From positions 56,290-120,289 of the forward strand of contig CAWGYT010000029.1 in NCBI GenBank assembly GCA_963826795.1: 64,000 nt of DNA, read 5' to 3'. The notes beneath the pieces were generated by a model. It ran no database searches and was not told the origin of the DNA. It worked only from the letters and a program-made list of their open reading frames with translations. Made by a program: the position numbers and the translations under genes. The stretch is from CAWGYT01 sp963826795. GTDB lineage: Bacteria > Planctomycetota > Planctomycetia > Pirellulales > Pirellulaceae. Shown here in pieces: positions 19,252-28,414 of the stretch (the stretch's first letter is position 1; each line of letters starts with the position of its first letter).

Positions 19252-20455
19252 GCTCGCGTCACCACGGTGGATGTTGAGCTTGGCGGTCGCCCTGCTGGCT
19301 TCATCCGGCTTTGCCGCCGATCCGTACTTCGCGGCGCGCGAGCAGATGGTGCGTCAGCACATTCTGTCCGCGGGAATCAACAATCCGCGTGTGATTCAGG
19401 CGATGCGAGCGACGCCTCGGCACGAGTTTCTGGCCGCGAATCAGCGCGAGCTGGCGTATTACGATATGGCCATTCCGATCGGCCACGGTCAGACGATTTC
19501 GCCGCCCTACATCGTGGCCTTCATGACCGCCCAGTTGAATCCTCAGCCGACCGACAAAGTCCTGGAGATCGGCACGGGCAGCGGCTATCAGGCCGCCGTG
19601 CTGAGCCCGTTGGTCAAGGACGTCTACACGATCGAAATCGTCGAGCCGCTGGGCCAGCGCGCCGCCGAGGTCCTCCGCCGCTTGGGCTATGCGAACGTCC
19701 ATCCCAAAATCGGCGATGGATATGCCGGGTGGCCGGAGCACGCACCGTTCGACAAGATTATCGTGACGTGCTCACCCGAAGACATCCCTCAGCCGCTGAT
19801 TGATCAGTTGGCCGAGGGGGGCCAGATTATGATTCCGGTCGGTGAACGTTTCCAGCAGACGCTCGTTCGCTTGACCAAAAAGGGAACTCAGCTGGAACGC
19901 GAGCCGCTGCAGGCGACGTTCTTTGTGCCGATGACGGGCGAGTCGGAAGAACAACGGCGGGTCAAACCGGACAACACGCAACCCGGACTGGCCGAGGGAA
20001 GCTTCGAAGCGACGATCGGCGACACGGACCAGCCGGCCGCCTGGTACTACATCCGCGAAGGCAAGGTGGTCGCTGCCGCGGATGCCCCCGATGGCGGCCA
20101 TGTGATGGAGTTCAATAACCAGGTCGCCGGCCGCAGTGCTCACGCGCTGCAGTCGTTCGGCGTCGACGGGTCGGTGGTCAAGCGGCTGGAGGTTCGCGCG
20201 TGGATTCGAGGTCAGCGGATCCGTCCCGGCCCGCAACGCGACCAGGTCGCGCGGCTGATCATCGAATTCTATTCCAAAGATCGGGCCACCGTGGGCCACG
20301 TCGTGCTCGGCCCCTGGTCCGGATCGTTCGACTGGAGGGAGCAGGTGCAGACAATTGCCGTTCCGCCCGCCGCGCAGTTGGGTGTCGTGGGCATCGGCCT
20401 GTTCGGAGCCACCGGCGTATTTTCGGTCGACCAAGTCTCGCTCGCCGCGCGCTGA
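19232..20455 (+). CDS. pcm: Exported protein-L-isoaspartate O-methyltransferase with C-terminal extension
   Basis: The methyltransferase part (about residues 40-230) has the Pcm motifs MVRQHI, NPRVIQAMRATPRHEFL, GHGQTISPPYIVAFM, the SAM-binding LEIGTGSGYQAAVL and GGQIMIPVG. It methylates isoaspartyl residues in damaged proteins. Unusually it is preceded by a signal-peptide-like sequence (TPRKLASPRWMLSLAVALLA) and followed by about 170 extra residues, predicted beta-rich, ending in VFSVDQVSLAAR, like a carbohydrate-binding-type module. The open frame reaches back to ATG 19193 inside the upstream gene; GTG 19232 gives a typical signal peptide, and ATG 19271 is a third option. The gene overlaps or abuts the beta-propeller gene. 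Confidence 0.88.
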   Translation: MPPTPRKLASPRWMLSLAVALLASSGFAADPYFAAREQMVRQHILSAGINNPRVIQAMRATPRHEFLAANQRELAYYDMAIPIGHGQTISPPYIVAFMTAQLNPQPTDKVLEIGTGSGYQAAVLSPLVKDVYTIEIVEPLGQRAAEVLRRLGYANVHPKIGDGYAGWPEHAPFDKIIVTCSPEDIPQPLIDQLAEGGQIMIPVGERFQQTLVRLTKKGTQLEREPLQATFFVPMTGESEEQRRVKPDNTQPGLAEGSFEATIGDTDQPAAWYYIREGKVVAAADAPDGGHVMEFNNQVAGRSAHALQSFGVDGSVVKRLEVRAWIRGQRIRPGPQRDQVARLIIEFYSKDRATVGHVVLGPWSGSFDWREQVQTIAVPPAAQLGVVGIGLFGATGVFSVDQVSLAAR

Positions 20456-20485
20456 AGCCGCGGCGGGTGCGCGAATTCTAGAATC

Positions 20486-20519
20486 TTTGAAATCCGAATC
20501 TCAAGACTCGGATTTCAAA
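20486..20519. terminator. Hairpin after pcm, perfect 12-bp arms
   Basis: TTTGAAATCCGA and TCGGATTTCAAA are exact reverse complements with a 10-bp loop. The site is 31 bp after the pcm stop and 89 bp before the GS-like gene. There is no downstream T-run, so it may be a terminator-like hairpin or an operator for the amine operon. Confidence 0.45.
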
Positions 20520-20607
20520 TTTGCGAGTGACGGTGTGCGCCCGTTGTCGAACGGCGGGAGGGAAGATTAAACTACGTCTTCACTTCGCCCCGGGGAATTG
20601 CATCACG

Positions 20608-21987
20608 ATGACATCACGGCACGGCTTCCTGACGGTCGACGACCTGAATCGGCACGTTGAGGCCGAACAAGTGGACACGGTGATTGCGGCGTTTCCCGAT
20701 CTCTACGGGCGGTTGGTCGGCAAGCGATTCGATGCCGGTTACTTCCTGGATTCAGTCGCCACAACGGGCACGCACGCTTGCGACTATCTGCTGACGGTCG
20801 ACATGGAGATGGAACCCGTCGCGGGGTACCAGCTGGCAAACTGGCAAAAGGGCTACGGCGACATTCGCCTGGTTCCCGACCTGAGCACGCTGCGCCGCGC
20901 GAGTTGGCTCGAACGGACCGCGCTGGTCATTTGCGACGTGTTGCCGCACGGATCCGACGAATGGCTCTGGCACGCCCCGCGGTCCCTCCTGCGGCAGCAA
21001 GTCGCGGCGGCCGCGGAGTTGAAGTTGACGGCGATGGCGGGTACGGAGGTGGAGTACTTCATTTTTCAGGAAACCTATCGCCGTGGCCACCGCAAGTCGT
21101 TTTCAAAACTGAACGCGGCGGCCACCTACATCGAAGACTATCACATCCTGCAGGGGACACGGGAAGAGAAGCTGAATGCCGCCGCGCGCCGTCACCTGCA
21201 TCACTCCGGGGTGCCCGTCGAGTGTACCAAGGGCGAATGGGGATGTGGCCAGCACGAATTGAATCTGCGGTACGCCTCGATCCTGGAAATGGCCGACCGT
21301 CACACGCTCTATAAACAGTGTCTCAAGGAAATTGCCGACTCGCTGGAAATGAGCGTCACGTTCATGGCCAAGTACGACGCGCAGCAGGCCGGTTCGAGTT
21401 GCCACATTCATATCAGCCTGTGGCGTGACGGCCAGAATCTCTTCCCGGGAGATTCGGACCTGCACGGAGTCCATTGCAGTGACGAGTTCCGCTGGTTTCT
21501 GGGAGGCTGGATGCAGTTCGCCCCCGAGATGATGGTGTTCTACGCGCCGACCGTCAATTCCTACAAACGGTTTCTCTCCGGCAGCTGGGCGCCCACCGGA
21601 CTGGCCTGGGCGATCGACAATCGCACGGCCGGATTTCGCGTGGTCGGGCATGGTCCCAGTCTGCGCATCGAATGCCGCTTGCCCGGCGCCGACTGCAACC
21701 CCTACCTCGCCCTGGCCGGTTCACTGGCGTCCGGGTTGGAGGGGATTCGGCAGCAGATCGAACCGCCGCCTCCCGTCCAAGGGGACATCTACACGACTCA
21801 GGGCGTGACACGTGTGCCCGCCACTCTGCGCGACGCGATTTCGCTTTGGGAAAACAGCGAGTTGGCGGAGCAGGCGTTCGGGCCCGACGTCGTCGAGCAC
21901 TACGCTCACTTTTTTCGGACGGAACAACTCGCCTTTGACCGCGCCGTCACCGACTGGGAACGGCTCCGCTACTTCGAGAGAATTTGA
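20608..21987 (+). CDS. Glutamine-synthetase-like gamma-glutamyl-amine ligase
   Basis: 459 residues from ATG 20608. It is a type-I-like glutamine synthetase fold protein: GTEVEYFIF holds metal-binding Glu, then SSCHIHISLW, NSYKRF and ECRLPGADCNPYLALA. It lacks the N-terminal features of housekeeping GlnA and belongs with PuuA/GlnA3/GlnA4-type enzymes, which ligate glutamate to an amine using ATP. Immediately downstream is a PuuD-like hydrolase, an SDR and an ethanolamine-type permease, all on the same strand with gaps of 30-140 bp. The context says its substrate is an imported amine or amino alcohol rather than ammonia. The substrate is inferred, not seen. Confidence 0.85.
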   Translation: MTSRHGFLTVDDLNRHVEAEQVDTVIAAFPDLYGRLVGKRFDAGYFLDSVATTGTHACDYLLTVDMEMEPVAGYQLANWQKGYGDIRLVPDLSTLRRASWLERTALVICDVLPHGSDEWLWHAPRSLLRQQVAAAAELKLTAMAGTEVEYFIFQETYRRGHRKSFSKLNAAATYIEDYHILQGTREEKLNAAARRHLHHSGVPVECTKGEWGCGQHELNLRYASILEMADRHTLYKQCLKEIADSLEMSVTFMAKYDAQQAGSSCHIHISLWRDGQNLFPGDSDLHGVHCSDEFRWFLGGWMQFAPEMMVFYAPTVNSYKRFLSGSWAPTGLAWAIDNRTAGFRVVGHGPSLRIECRLPGADCNPYLALAGSLASGLEGIRQQIEPPPPVQGDIYTTQGVTRVPATLRDAISLWENSELAEQAFGPDVVEHYAHFFRTEQLAFDRAVTDWERLRYFERI

Positions 21988-22122
21988 CGCCGACCCGGTA
22001 CGGATCCCTGGGTCGTGCACGGCTCGCCGGACGTGCACGATCGGTTTTCCGCTGGCAGACCACGCGACCGTGGTGGCTTTGCCACCGACTTGATCCCCCA
22101 CCCAATACCTTCGTACACGACC

Positions 22123-22815
22123 ATGCCTCTGATTGGTGTCACGACCTACAGCATCAACGGCCAGGGCGAGATTCCGCTCCCCTTTCAGTACGTCGACAGC
22201 GTGCGTCGAGCGGGCGGGATTCCGCTATTGATCCCTCCTGGCGAAACACAGCTCGAGTCCGTGTTGGATACGATCGATGGACTGGTTCTGGCCGGAGGCG
22301 GCGACATTTGTCCCAGCCGATACGGCGGGCGGGGCCACGAAACGATCTATATGGTGAATCCGGAGCGCGACGAAACGGAACTGCGGCTGGTCGATTTGCT
22401 GCTCGCCCGACGACTGCCCACGCTGGCCATCTGCCGCGGCCTCCAGATCCTGAATGTGGCCCTGGGCGGGACGCTTCATCCTCACTTGCCTGACGTCGTG
22501 GGCGAGCAGGTCACGCATCGGTTGCCGCCCCGCGAGCCGACGTTGCATCCCATCCGCCTCACGCCGGACTCGCGGCTGGTCGCGACGCTGGAAACGGAAC
22601 ACCTTTCGGGCATGTCATGGCATCACCAGGCCATCGATCAACTGGGGAGGGGTGTCCGCCCGGTCGCCCACGCGGAAGATGGAGTTGTCGAAGCGATCGA
22701 ACTGGACGACCGCCCCGAATTGGTGGCGGTTCAATGGCACCCGGAATTAACCAGTCACGACGATCCAGCCCAGCAAGCCTTATTTGACCAGCTGATCCAG
22801 CGCAGCCACCGCTGA
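22123..22815 (+). CDS. Class I glutamine-amidotransferase-like gamma-glutamyl hydrolase (PuuD-like)
   Basis: 230 residues from ATG 22123. It is a C26 peptidase: LVLAGGGDICPSRYGG, the nucleophile motif AICRGLQILN with Cys104, GMSWHHQAI and the His-Glu pair in VQWHPEL. PuuD-type enzymes split the gamma-glutamyl bond of gamma-glutamyl-GABA in putrescine breakdown. Here it probably releases glutamate from the oxidised gamma-glutamyl product made by the neighbouring ligase and dehydrogenase. The protein is cytosolic, without signal peptide. Confidence 0.87.
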   Translation: MPLIGVTTYSINGQGEIPLPFQYVDSVRRAGGIPLLIPPGETQLESVLDTIDGLVLAGGGDICPSRYGGRGHETIYMVNPERDETELRLVDLLLARRLPTLAICRGLQILNVALGGTLHPHLPDVVGEQVTHRLPPREPTLHPIRLTPDSRLVATLETEHLSGMSWHHQAIDQLGRGVRPVAHAEDGVVEAIELDDRPELVAVQWHPELTSHDDPAQQALFDQLIQRSHR

Positions 22816-22916
22816 CGCGTTGCCCGTCGCGGACCGTCGCGGTCCCGATTCTGACTCCCCTCAGATCCGGCATGGCTTTCGACTTTTCTTTCACGACCAG
22901 ACAGGAGCTTTTCTGT

Positions 22917-23690
22917 ATGCGACTCCACGACAAAGTGGCGCTGATCACGGGCGCGGCATCGGGGATTGGACGCGAGTCCGCGTTTCGGTTTGCCGCGGAG
23001 GGCGCCCGCGTGGTGGCGGTCGACCTGCACGTCGACGCGGGAGAGGCGGTCGCGGCGGAGCTGCGCGCCGCCGGGCACGCCGCGATTTTCGAGCAGGCGA
23101 ACGTGGCGCTGGCCACGGATTGTGAGCGGATGATTGCGGCGGCGGAACGCGAATATGGCAAGCTGGACGTGCTGTTCAATAACGCCGGGATCATGCTCTC
23201 GGACGACGGGGACGCCGAGCAGACGAGCGAGGAGGTGTGGGATCTGACGATGAACGTCAACTTGAAGGGAGTCTTTCTCGGTTGCAAATACGGCATTCCG
23301 GCGTTGCGGCGGGCCGGCGGTGGTTCGATCATCAACACCGCCTCCTTCGTCGCCTTGCTGGGAGCCGCCACGCCTCAGTTGGCCTACACGGCCTCGAAGG
23401 GTGGCGTGCTGGCGATGACGCGTGAGCTGGCGGTGATTCACGCTCGGGAGGGTATTCGAGTCAATGCGCTGTGCCCAGGCCCGCTGCAGACGGAACTGCT
23501 GATGAAGTTTCTCAACACCGACGCCAAGAAGCAGCGGCGGTTGGTGCATATTCCGATGGGACGATTCGGACTGGCACGTGAAATGGCCGATGCCGCCCTG
23601 TTCTTGGCATCGAGCGAGTCCTCGTTCATGACGGGAGCGGAGTTGGTGGTGGACGGAGGCATCACGTCGGCCTACGTCACGCCGGAATGA
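22917..23690 (+). CDS. Short-chain dehydrogenase/reductase
   Basis: 257 residues. ATG 22917 is chosen because AGGAG lies 10 bp upstream; an upstream ATG at 22872 has no such site. The Rossmann motif TGAASGIGRES, the NNAG motif, the catalytic YTASK and a Ser in NTASF are all present, followed by GFGLAREMADAALFLASSES-like C-terminal helix region and the ending GGITSAYVT. It should oxidise an alcohol with NAD(P). Position between a gamma-glutamyl hydrolase and an amine permease suggests oxidation of a gamma-glutamylated amino alcohol. Confidence 0.88.
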   Translation: MRLHDKVALITGAASGIGRESAFRFAAEGARVVAVDLHVDAGEAVAAELRAAGHAAIFEQANVALATDCERMIAAAEREYGKLDVLFNNAGIMLSDDGDAEQTSEEVWDLTMNVNLKGVFLGCKYGIPALRRAGGGSIINTASFVALLGAATPQLAYTASKGGVLAMTRELAVIHAREGIRVNALCPGPLQTELLMKFLNTDAKKQRRLVHIPMGRFGLAREMADAALFLASSESSFMTGAELVVDGGITSAYVTPE

Positions 23691-23721
23691 ATTCACGGCC
23701 AGCCATTCTCAGGGGTCCCGC

Positions 23722-25203
23722 ATGAAAGAACGGAAAGACGGTCTGGCTCGATATCAACACGTTGCCGACGACTATCTCAGCAAGCGACAACTCAAGAAAA
23801 GTGCCGGCTGGTTTCTGCTCTGGGCACTCGGCGTCGGCGCGGTGATCTCGGGAGACTATTACGGCTGGAACTTCGGGCTGCGGTCCGGTGGCTTCTGGGG
23901 CATGGCGATCGCGACCTCGCTGATGGCCGTCATGTACATCTGCCTGGTATTCACGATCGCCGAGCTATCCGCCGCATTACCGCATGCGGGCGGCTTTTAC
24001 TCGTTCGTCCGTAACGCGCTCGGCCCCACACCAGGCTTTATCTGCGGAGTGACCGACACGATCGAGTATGTGATCACACCGGCCGTGATCGTGGTCGGAA
24101 TCGGTGGTTATCTGAATACGCTCGTCTTCGGTTCCGCCGAGGCCGCCCCAGGTTGGGCACCGTTTTTTTGGTGGATTGTTACCTACGCGGTGTTTGTCTA
24201 CATCAACTTGCGCGGCGTCGAGTTGACATTGAAAGTCGGCCTGGTGATCACCGCCCTTGCCACCTTGGTACTGGTGACGTTCTACATCGGCGTACTCGCG
24301 ACGGGCGCTTTTCAGGTCGACCTGCTCTTTAACCTCGAACCCTCGCCAGGTCACAGCGCGCGCGGGCTGCCGTTTGGGTTCAAAGGCGTGTTCGAGGCCC
24401 TGCCCTTCGCGATCTGGTTCTATTTGGCGATTGAGCAACTGCCCTTGGCGGCCGAAGAGACGCACGACGTGGTCCGTGACATGCCCCGGGCCCTGATCTG
24501 GGCCACGGCGACGTTGCTGCTGCTGTCTCTGTTGACACTGGTCTTGAACTCCGGAGTGGGCGGCGGGGCGGCAGCCATTGGCCAATCCGATGCGCCGCTG
24601 GCCGACGGATTCATCGCGGTGTTCGGGAGTGGGGCCGCGACCTGGCTGCTGACCTTGATCGCACTGACGGGATTAGTTGCCAGCTTTCACACGATCATTT
24701 ACGCCTATGGCCGCGTCCTGTTTTCGCTCTCGCGCGCCGGTTATTTCCCGCGCTGGATCTCGCTGGTGAACCACCATCACGCGCCTCAAAATGCGCTCCT
24801 GGTCGGTGCCGTGGTCGGACTGGGCTGCGCGCTGCTGATCCACCTCAGTTCGGGTAAAGCCGTCGGTGCGGCGCTGCTCAACATGGCCGTCTTCGGCGCC
24901 GTGCTGTCTTACATCCTGGTGATGTACAGCTACATCCAACTCCGAATCAAACGCCCCGAATTGGCGCGCCCCTATCGAAGTCCGCTCGGCATTCCCGGAG
25001 CTGCCGTCGGGATGACGTTGGCCATCGTTGCCTTGGTCGCCTGCTTCTGTGACCCGGATTACGCGCCGGGCGTCATGGGCACGGCCGTCTTTCTGGCGGT
25101 TTGCCTGGCCTACTACTTCCTCTACAGCCGCAGTCGACTCGTCGCCCAGGCCCCGGAGGAAGAGGTCGCGTTGATCCACCAGGCCGAACAGGAATTGCAA
25201 TAG
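23722..25203 (+). CDS. APC-family amine permease, ethanolamine-permease-like
   Basis: 493 residues with about twelve membrane segments. The stretch GVGAVISGDYYGWNFGL and the following ELSAALPHAGGFYSFVRNA are typical of the ethanolamine permease branch of the APC superfamily (TIGR00908 type). It begins at ATG 23722 with AGGGG upstream, 31 bp after the SDR gene, and ends the operon. It most likely imports ethanolamine or a similar small amine by proton symport across the inner membrane. Confidence 0.85.
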   Translation: MKERKDGLARYQHVADDYLSKRQLKKSAGWFLLWALGVGAVISGDYYGWNFGLRSGGFWGMAIATSLMAVMYICLVFTIAELSAALPHAGGFYSFVRNALGPTPGFICGVTDTIEYVITPAVIVVGIGGYLNTLVFGSAEAAPGWAPFFWWIVTYAVFVYINLRGVELTLKVGLVITALATLVLVTFYIGVLATGAFQVDLLFNLEPSPGHSARGLPFGFKGVFEALPFAIWFYLAIEQLPLAAEETHDVVRDMPRALIWATATLLLLSLLTLVLNSGVGGGAAAIGQSDAPLADGFIAVFGSGAATWLLTLIALTGLVASFHTIIYAYGRVLFSLSRAGYFPRWISLVNHHHAPQNALLVGAVVGLGCALLIHLSSGKAVGAALLNMAVFGAVLSYILVMYSYIQLRIKRPELARPYRSPLGIPGAAVGMTLAIVALVACFCDPDYAPGVMGTAVFLAVCLAYYFLYSRSRLVAQAPEEEVALIHQAEQELQ

Positions 25204-25206
25204 CCG

Positions 25207-25677
25207 TCATCGACCGATGTCGGATTCCGGCTCGTGAGGTAGGCGGACTCGCACCTGGTGTGCCACCAGAAAGACACCCGCTGCAACGACACCCATCGCG
25301 TATCCGAAAATGAAGCCATAGAAAATGCCTGCGACGAAGAGGACGGCCCACTCGTCCGCCGGCACCGGGATTCCACGAACGAGGCCGTCGTAAATCAGAA
25401 TGCCGCCGAAATAGACATAAAAGTAGATCGGTCCGGCCAGCAGTGAGACCCCTCGCGGCGAGCGTTCGGGTCCGCCGATCGCCTGGGCCACGGCCACCCA
25501 GGTGATCAGGCCGACCCAAAAAAGGTAGGCCTCGAGCGAGACCTCCAATCCGCGCAGGATGCCAAACAGCACGGCATAGGCCAGCGTGATCACCAGCAGC
25601 GTGGCCAGATCGAACCGCCGAGGAACCGCGAACGCCCGACGTGCGGGCGACTTCGGAGCCGACTTGTCCTGAATCAT
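25207..25677 (-). CDS. Four-helix membrane protein of unknown function
   Basis: About 156 residues from ATG 25677 (the frame extends to 25698). After a basic N-terminus (APKSPARRAFAVPRRFDLAT) come about four membrane segments (LLVITLAYAVLFGILRGL, YLFWVGLITWVAVAQAIGG, LAGPIYFYVYFGGILIYDGL, WAVLFVAGIFYGFIFGYAM). The (R)RFDLATLLVIT start is a common planctomycete pattern of small inner-membrane proteins. Function unknown. It converges on the permease gene with only 3 bp between the stops. Confidence 0.65.
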   Translation of the reverse strand: MIQDKSAPKSPARRAFAVPRRFDLATLLVITLAYAVLFGILRGLEVSLEAYLFWVGLITWVAVAQAIGGPERSPRGVSLLAGPIYFYVYFGGILIYDGLVRGIPVPADEWAVLFVAGIFYGFIFGYAMGVVAAGVFLVAHQVRVRLPHEPESDIGR

Positions 25678-25734
25678 GAGCCTCGCTATTTCTCCCACCT
25701 TCCGAATTAAAAAGACCTGACCCTTTTTTCCGGT

Positions 25735-26235
25735 CTACTCGTCGGCCGGTTGCAGGGCGTTCAAGGCGGCCATCGGGACGGACGTCTCGGGTTGCGGCTT
25801 GTCGAACGCTGCCAGGACCTTCGCCAGCTTGCCTTGCAGATCGCGACGCTGGCCGAATTCGTGGAGGACTTGGTGGGCCCCTTTGTAGAGGGCGGCCGAA
25901 TCGGTCGACACGGACAGGGCCTCCAGCAGCGGTCGCAGCACACTCGGTCCAATGGCGATCAGGGCTTCGCCGGCCGTCCAACGGACATCCGGGTCGGCGT
26001 CGCCCAGGGTTTCGATCAGGGAATGCGTCGCGGCGGGATCGGCGATCTGGCCCAACGTCATCGCCGCTTCCCAGCGAACGTGCTGTACCGCGTTGTTCAA
26101 TAAGGGCAACAGAGAGGCGACGGCCGGCGCACCGATCTCGGCCAGCGTTTCGCGGGCAAGCTGCCGCGTCGCGGGCTCACGGTCCGCCAGGCCCGCGACC
26201 AGTTGATCGATCTTGGATTGTAATTCGTGATTCAT
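25735..26235 (-). CDS. HEAT-repeat protein
   Basis: 166 residues with GGAGG before the ATG. At least three HEAT repeats are visible (REPATRQLARETLAEIGAPA, VQHVRWEAAMTLGQIADPAA, DPDVRWTAGEALIAIGPSVL). There is no signal peptide or membrane segment, so it is a cytosolic helical scaffold, probably for protein contacts. It is on the same strand as the ClC gene but separated from it by a large palindromic element. Confidence 0.78.
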   Translation of the reverse strand: MNHELQSKIDQLVAGLADREPATRQLARETLAEIGAPAVASLLPLLNNAVQHVRWEAAMTLGQIADPAATHSLIETLGDADPDVRWTAGEALIAIGPSVLRPLLEALSVSTDSAALYKGAHQVLHEFGQRRDLQGKLAKVLAAFDKPQPETSVPMAALNALQPADE

Positions 26236-26368
26236 GGCTCTGCCTCCAATTGAGTCCGCGTCGCGAGTGTCTTGACGCTCTTGAGTTTACGCGATTCCGA
26301 CGGTTTTCAAAGGGAAGCTCGCGTATTGTCAAAGTGAAGAATTTGGGAGCGAAGCCGCAACGACGGCC

Positions 26369-26500
26369 AGTGCTTTGTCACAGCTTGATTTTGGGGTGCC
26401 TGGGGTCGAACGAAGTGAGCCCCCAGACCGCAATTTTCCGGGGGCTCACTTCGTTCGACCCCGGCCACCCAACCCTCAATTTCAGCTGTGACAAAGCACT
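26369..26500. repeat. 132-bp palindromic element (MITE-like)
   Basis: Left arm 26369-26424, 15-bp loop, right arm 26440-26500. The innermost 23-24 bp (GGGGTCGAACGAAGTGAGCC core) are perfectly complementary, as are the outer 16 bp (AGTGCTTTGTCACAGC); the middle is imperfect. A half copy is present at 9798-9828. No gene is inside. The right end overlaps the first base of the ClC stop codon. It resembles a non-autonomous mobile element or a strong hairpin terminator for the ClC transcript. Confidence 0.85.
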
Positions 26501-28414
26501 AGTGCCGGCGCAGCATTTCGACCCGATAACGCCGCATCACGTCGTTGCGGAGCAGCAGCCCCACCAGGCGCCGCTTGCCGCCCACCACCTCCTCGACGGG
26601 GAGGGTCTCGACGTCGCGTTGTCCGAAGTCGCGCAGAGCCTCCAGCAGGTTCGCGTCGGGTGAAACGGCTAAGGGACTCGTCAAGGCAATGTCGTCGGCG
26701 TTGACCAGTCCGGGCGAAACATCCGTATCCAGCACGCGGTGCAGATCTTCAGGGCGGATAATGCCGACCAATCGACCCGCGTCGTCCATCACCGGCAGGC
26801 TCTCGATGTGCGTATTGGCACGGGCCACACGAATGATCTTATTTAGCGTGTCGCTATGGCGGACGGTCGGATAGTCGCGGATCATCACGTCACGGACCAT
26901 GACGTGCTCGACCCGGTGGAGATCGTGCCCGCGCGCGATTCGCTCGCCGCGACGCGTCAGTTTCTTTTCGTAGATGCTTTCGGGGTCGATCGCTCTCGCC
27001 ACGACGCTCGCCAATCCCGCCGCGGTCATGATGGGCAAGATAATGTGATAATCGTTGGTCATTTCGTAGACGATCAGGATCGCGCTCAGCACCCCTTGGG
27101 TGGTCCCGGCGACCACGGCGCCCATGCCGACAATCGCGTACACGCCCGGACTGGCGCTGAATCCGGGCAGGAAGAGATTCGCGATCAGCCCGAAGGCCCC
27201 TCCGAGCGTGGCTCCGACGTATAACGACGGCGCGAAGATTCCGCCCGAGCCACCCCCGGCCAGCGTCACGCTCGTCAACAGCGGCTTCAGAAAGATCAGG
27301 GGCAACAGCCACGCCAGTTCCCGCCACATGGCATCGCGATCCAATGGGATGATCCGGTCTCCGTGATCGACGGGCTTACCTTGGGCGCTCTTGGACACCT
27401 CGACCGTGTCCAGCCGAACCGCATGCTCGACGATGCCATATCCGACGCCAAACAGAGGTGGGATCGGGCGATGATCGGACGGTCCACGGTCGTTGGGGGC
27501 CGGCCGCGCGAATGCGACACCCACTCCGCCCATGATGAGGCCCAGGACGAGGCCCCGCCAGAGGTAGTTCGAAAAATATTGCTTGCCCAGATCCTCGGTC
27601 CAATACAACAGCTTGACAAAGCCGACGGCCACCAGGCCTGCCAGCAGGCCCAGTATCAAGTACGAGGGCAATTGGCTCCACGAGCCGAAGTACCGGTAGT
27701 AGACCGCCGGGAACGCGGCGTTCAGCCCGTACTCTCCGACGTGTTTCTGGACGACGTTGGCCAACACACTGGAAATCACGATCGGCGTCATGCTCTCGAC
27801 CGCAAAGCTTCCCAAAATGATCTCGCTGGCGAAAATCACTCCCGCCAAAGGAGCGTTGAATGTCGCGCTGATTCCCGCGGCGGCCCCCGACGCCACCAGG
27901 ACCTTGATGTTGGGCGCCGATAAGCGAAACAGCTGACCAGAAACGCTGCCCAAGGACGAGCCGATCTGAACAATCGGCCCCTCACGCCCCACCGATCCTC
28001 CGGTTCCAATCGTCAGCGCGCTGGCCAGAATCTTAACGACCGAGACGCGCGGCCGAATCAAACCATCGTGCCGAGCGACCGCCGTGATGACCTCCGGCAC
28101 GCCGTGCCCCTGCGCCTCGGCGCGAAGGTTCTCGTAAACCAACTGACGACGACCATGCCCAGCGCGGGGACCAGACAGAGCAGCCCGTAATAGATCGGAT
28201 CGGCCTCGGCCCACGCAAACACCGGCTCGACGGTCCACTCGGAAACGAAGTGGATCAGATACGTAAAGCCGGTGGCTCCGAGCCCGCCGAGGACTCCGAT
28301 CAGGCCGGCCAGCAGAATCATCAAGGGCAGCGTCGGAATCGTGCCCCGCGGGAGCACCCTTGCCGTCCAAGAATCAAAGCCGCTCCGTAGTCGCCGCCAC
28401 CCGCGGGAGAACAA
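26499..28414 (-). CDS. ClC-type chloride channel/transporter with CBS domain pair, one frameshift
   Basis: ATG 28414 begins a frame with the first membrane helices (LPLMILLAGLIGVLGGLGAT). The frame breaks near 28140, then continues through the three ClC selectivity motifs: GHGVP, GREGPIVQIGSSLG and GGIFAPSLYVGATLGG. Two CBS motifs end the protein (about residues 490-620: HVMVRDVMIRDYPTV, DDAGRLVGIIRPEDLH, RLVGLLLRNDVMRRY). The normal length is about 635 residues. It moves chloride (or other anions) across the inner membrane, with the CBS pair giving nucleotide control. The stop codon lies at the edge of the palindromic element. Confidence 0.88.

Noticed and set aside
22755..23696. Minus-strand 313-residue frame over the SDR gene
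   Set aside because: The plus strand carries the Rossmann, NNAG and YxxxK motifs; the antisense product has no coherent fold.
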